The position numbers and the translations under genes were made by a program. Of a stretch of DNA of 7,860 bases, positions 5,457 through 7,860 are shown piece by piece; position 1 is the stretch's first letter; every line of letters starts with the position of its first letter. The stretch comes from an uncultured Eubacteriales bacterium. GTDB lineage: Bacteria > Bacillota_A > Clostridia > Peptostreptococcales > Anaerovoracaceae. The stretch lies in the NCBI GenBank assembly GCA_902790885.1, contig CADATR010000078.1, positions 1 to 7,860 of the forward strand, read 5' to 3'. Under the pieces are notes generated by a model, which was not told the DNA's origin, searched no databases, and saw only the letters and a list, made by a program, of their open reading frames with translations.

Positions 5457-7037
5457 GTGAAGATTCTGTTCAAGGGCGGAACGATCTATGACGGAACGGG
5501 CAGAAAGCCGTTTGTGGGAGATGTGCTCATTGAGGATGACCGCATCGTAAAGGTCGCTGAGAAGATCAGGAACAAGGCTGACAAGACCGTGGATATCAGC
5601 GGATATCAGATACTCCCGGGCATAATAGACGCACATTCGCATAACGATTTCTTTTATGACAGGGAGGATGCCGAGAAGTTCTACAGGCCGTTCATCGAGC
5701 AGGGCATAACCACCCAGATCACGGGCAACTGCAGCTTTTCGCCGTTCGGAATGGATAAGGATACTCCTTACCGCGACAAGATCGGCGGAGGACTCTTCGA
5801 CTGCCTGCATCCGGGAAGCTTCGCAGACTTCAAGAAGCGCGCCGAGGGCAATCTTTACGTGAACATGGTGCCTCTCATCGGACAGGGCTCGGTCCGCGCC
5901 GGAATGACCGGATACGATCCGGCTCCGTACACTCAGGCTCAGATAGATAAGGAGCTGGAGTATGTGCGTGAGGCCATGGAGGGCGGTGCCTTCGGAGGCT
6001 CCTTCGGCTTCATGTACGAGCCTGACAGATACGCCAAGGAGGACGAGATAGTCGCTTTCGCGAAGGAGATCGCGAAGTATGACGGCATCGTTACGGTTCA
6101 TCCGAGAGCGAATTCGATAGTAAGCGCCGACTATCCGCTGCTCACGAAGAAATCCCACCTTGAGATGGGAGTGGATGAAGTCGTGGACATCATGCACAAA
6201 TCGGGCTGCAGGATGGAATACAGCCACATCATATTCGTAGGACAGCGCAGCTGGAAGCTTCTTGACAAGCTGCAGAAGACTTTCTACCGTGAAGCCTTTG
6301 AGAATGGAAATCCTATAGCTTACGACAACTACGTGTTCCATTATGGCGCTTCGGTCATAACCGTAGTCTTCCCTGAGTGGTACGCAAAGATGACTCCTGA
6401 AGAGGCAAAGAAGCCTGCCAACAGGCGCAAGCTCGAGCTCACGATCCTGATGTACCGCAAGGTGCTCGGCATCGACTGGGACGACATGGTAGTGGCATAC
6501 ATCTCCGATGATCATCCTGAGTATGAGGGCAAGACCATACCGCAGTGCGCGGCTGAAGAGGGGCTCGAGAACCTCGACATGTATCTCAAGCTCGTTGAGC
6601 TCTCGAACAGGGCCGGCAGCATCTACCTCGGAAAGTACTACAACGACGAGATCGTTAAGAACCTCATGAACGACGAGCTTTCGGTATTCATGACAGACGC
6701 GTGGATAGAGGACAAGGGACTGCAGAACATTGCAGCTTTCCAGACCTTCCCGCAGTTTTTCCTGCTCGCGAAGAAGTACGGCATGCCTATGGAGAAGATC
6801 GTCCGCAAGATGACCGGCAAGACGGCAGACCGCTATAAGATCCCTGAAAGAGGCTATCTGAAGGAAGGCTACAAGGCGGACATCACCGTTATCGATCTTG
6901 ACACGATGAAGGTCGATGAGTCGAAGCCTGATTTCAGGCCTGAGGGCATCGTGCATGTCTATGTGAACGGACAGGCTGTCATGGAGGACAGAGAGTATAA
7001 GGGAGGAAAGGCCGGAAAGGTCATACTCAAAAAATAA
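5457..7037 (+). CDS. D-aminoacylase-type (N-acyl-D-amino-acid deacylase) amidohydrolase
   Basis: This cytoplasmic 526-residue metal-dependent hydrolase belongs to the amidohydrolase superfamily; D-aminoacylases are usually about 480-540 residues. The N-terminal beta-sandwich part starts MKILFKGGTIYDGTG and leads to ILPGIIDAHSHND (52-64), whose His60 and His62 are metal ligands. GNCSFSP (90-96) carries the Cys92 typical of this subfamily, and GGAFGGSFGFMYEPD (176-190) matches its GAxGxSxGLxYxP block. Later ligands would be His215 (VHPRAN), His257 (EYSHII) and the catalytic Asp414 (MTDAW). The C-terminal ERGYLKEGYKADITVID (464-480) is the usual return strand. HSHND replaces the common HTHDD, and HPRANS lacks the Glu often seen after H-x-R, so the substrate is probably not a plain N-acyl-D-amino acid. 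Other family activities (dihydroorotase-like, cyclic-amide or carbamate hydrolysis) are possible. The start is GTG. Confidence 0.85.
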   Translation: MKILFKGGTIYDGTGRKPFVGDVLIEDDRIVKVAEKIRNKADKTVDISGYQILPGIIDAHSHNDFFYDREDAEKFYRPFIEQGITTQITGNCSFSPFGMDKDTPYRDKIGGGLFDCLHPGSFADFKKRAEGNLYVNMVPLIGQGSVRAGMTGYDPAPYTQAQIDKELEYVREAMEGGAFGGSFGFMYEPDRYAKEDEIVAFAKEIAKYDGIVTVHPRANSIVSADYPLLTKKSHLEMGVDEVVDIMHKSGCRMEYSHIIFVGQRSWKLLDKLQKTFYREAFENGNPIAYDNYVFHYGASVITVVFPEWYAKMTPEEAKKPANRRKLELTILMYRKVLGIDWDDMVVAYISDDHPEYEGKTIPQCAAEEGLENLDMYLKLVELSNRAGSIYLGKYYNDEIVKNLMNDELSVFMTDAWIEDKGLQNIAAFQTFPQFFLLAKKYGMPMEKIVRKMTGKTADRYKIPERGYLKEGYKADITVIDLDTMKVDESKPDFRPEGIVHVYVNGQAVMEDREYKGGKAGKVILKK

Positions 7038-7058
7038 AAAGTATTGGGGGAGAGTATT

Positions 7059-7860
7059 ATGAGATCCTGCACTGGAAAGGTGCTGAGAGTCGATCTGACC
7101 GCAGGGACAACAGCTGTAGAGAAGATACCTGACGAGGTATACGAGGCAGTGCTTTCGGGCAAGGGCCTCGGCGCATGGTATCTGTACAAAAATATCCCTG
7201 CCGGAGCGGATCCTCTCGGGCCAGACAACATACTGGGCTTCTGTTCGGGCGCGCTGACCGGTACCGGTACCTTCATGGCCGGCAGATTCACCATAGTCTG
7301 CAAGAGCCCGCTGACCGGAGGCTGGGGAGACGCCAATTGCGGCGGAGTATTTTCGCCTGCCATAAAGCAGTGCGGCTATGACGCCATATTCATCAGCGGC
7401 ATCTCGGAGAAGCCGGTATACCTTTACTGCAACAACAGCAAGGCAGAGATAAGGGACGCATCGGAATACTGGGGACTGGATGCTGTAGAGGCTGAGAATA
7501 AACTGAGGGAAGACAACTCCGGCGGAAAGATACCGCGCATTGCCGTGATAGGGCAGTCGGGTGAGAATCTTTCGCTCATATCCGGCGTTTGCAATGAGGG
7601 CGGCAGGATAGCCGCCAGGAGCGGAGTCGGAGCGGTGATGGGCAGCAAGAAGCTCAAGGCCATAGTGCTTGCGGGAAGCAGGCCGATGCCTTGCGCCGAC
7701 CCTGATGCCGTAAAGGCGCTGTCGAAGGAACTCGGCCGCAAGATAAACAAGATCTGGATCCCTAAGGGCCTCGGAACGGCCATCGGTCTGGCGGGAATAG
7801 GCATGGGGAGCATGCCTTCGATGCCGCTTGACGGATCGATGACTACGATACTCTTCCGTG
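7059..7860 (+). CDS. Aldehyde:ferredoxin oxidoreductase (tungsten AOR family), N-terminal part
   Basis: The gene is cut by the window end after 267 codons; full AORs have about 580-700 residues. AORs oxidise aldehydes to acids with ferredoxin, or the reverse, using a tungsto-bis-pterin cofactor and a [4Fe-4S] cluster. The visible part is the whole N-terminal cofactor-binding domain and the start of the next: GKVLRVDLTAG (6-16), LSGKGLGAWYLY (32-43), GADPLGPDNILGF (49-61), SPLTGGWGDANCGG (83-96), WGLDAVEAE (138-146) and GVGAVMGSKKLKAI (189-202). Arg76, Asn93, Gly95 and the Arg183/Ala185 pair fall where pterin-binding residues of Pyrococcus furiosus AOR lie. The cluster-binding cysteines are downstream of the window. 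A GGGGGAG at 7046-7052 precedes the ATG. The 21-base gap from the amidohydrolase argues for co-transcription. Subtype (AOR, GOR, FOR or the benzoyl-CoA reductase BamB branch) is undecided. Confidence 0.9.
   Translation, partial: MRSCTGKVLRVDLTAGTTAVEKIPDEVYEAVLSGKGLGAWYLYKNIPAGADPLGPDNILGFCSGALTGTGTFMAGRFTIVCKSPLTGGWGDANCGGVFSPAIKQCGYDAIFISGISEKPVYLYCNNSKAEIRDASEYWGLDAVEAENKLREDNSGGKIPRIAVIGQSGENLSLISGVCNEGGRIAARSGVGAVMGSKKLKAIVLAGSRPMPCADPDAVKALSKELGRKINKIWIPKGLGTAIGLAGIGMGSMPSMPLDGSMTTILFR

Larger units (their letters stand above)
229..7860 (+). other. Putative eight-gene operon, open at the right edge
   Basis: All eight genes share a strand. Junctions are -14, -1, +17, +27, -1, +37 and +21 bases, none with room for a terminator or a clear promoter. 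The two dehydratase-like subunits, and the lipocalin-like gene with the 59-residue gene, are joined by stop/start overlaps. The operon probably continues past 7860 because the oxidoreductase is incomplete. No regulator, ATP-dependent activator, CoA ligase or CoA transferase is included in the visible part. Confidence 0.75.

Noticed and set aside
5430..6956. 508-codon open frame on the - strand
   Set aside because: It is fully antisense to the well-supported amidohydrolase, has Arg/Leu/His/Val-rich composition typical of an antisense reading of GC-rich third positions, and shows no family motif.
7258..7272. Tandem GGTACC GGTACC in the oxidoreductase gene
   Set aside because: It simply encodes the conserved Thr-Gly-Thr-Gly-Thr stretch of the family; no wider repeat or palindrome function is seen.
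1..7860. tRNA, rRNA, CRISPR array, insertion sequence or phage attachment site
   Set aside because: I saw no cloverleaf, regular repeat-spacer pattern, transposase motif or long inverted repeats on either strand by eye.

Overview
The window looks like chromosomal DNA of a strictly anaerobic, fermentative bacterium, most likely a member of the Clostridia. This rests on the enzyme types (a 2-hydroxyacyl-CoA dehydratase/benzoyl-CoA reductase-like pair and an aldehyde:ferredoxin oxidoreductase, both oxygen-sensitive iron-sulfur or tungsten enzymes), on strong AGGAGG-type ribosome binding sites, and on codon use that mixes GC-rich third positions with frequent ATA and AGA/AGG. GC looks moderate, roughly mid-50s by eye. 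I cannot name a species.

Layout. Positions 1-142 hold no convincing gene. They can fold, end in a hairpin followed by a U-run, and have a faint resemblance to a 6S-type RNA whose 5' end is outside the window. A candidate extended -10 promoter follows at 144-152. From 229 to the right edge, eight genes run on the + strand with overlaps or gaps of at most 37 bases and no internal terminator, so they read as one operon: (1) a 10-TM EamA/DMT-family transporter; (2) and (3) two 2-hydroxyacyl-CoA dehydratase (HgdB/BcrB/BcrC-type) subunits; (4) a 51-residue single-TM protein; (5) a lipocalin-like protein of the tocopherol cyclase type; (6) a 59-residue protein resembling only the extreme C-terminus of iron-containing alcohol dehydrogenases; (7) a D-aminoacylase-type amidohydrolase with a GTG start; (8) an aldehyde ferredoxin oxidoreductase cut by the window end.

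How they may work together (inference). The dehydratase/reductase-like pair is the likely catalytic core. Members of that family do radical dehydration of 2-hydroxyacyl-CoA, ATP-driven ring reduction, or other low-potential reductions. The AFOR could supply or consume low-potential ferredoxin electrons while interconverting an aldehyde and an acid. The amidohydrolase could release a substrate from an amide or cyclic-amide precursor. The tocopherol-cyclase-like protein suggests a bulky hydrophobic or isoprenoid-like ligand, and the EamA protein could move substrate or product across the membrane. No ATP-dependent activator (HgdC/HadI-type), CoA ligase or CoA transferase lies in the window, so neither CoA dependence nor substrate can be read from it. 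The two small genes and the tocopherol-cyclase-like gene, locked into an anaerobic redox operon, are the least expected part and may mark an undescribed pathway.
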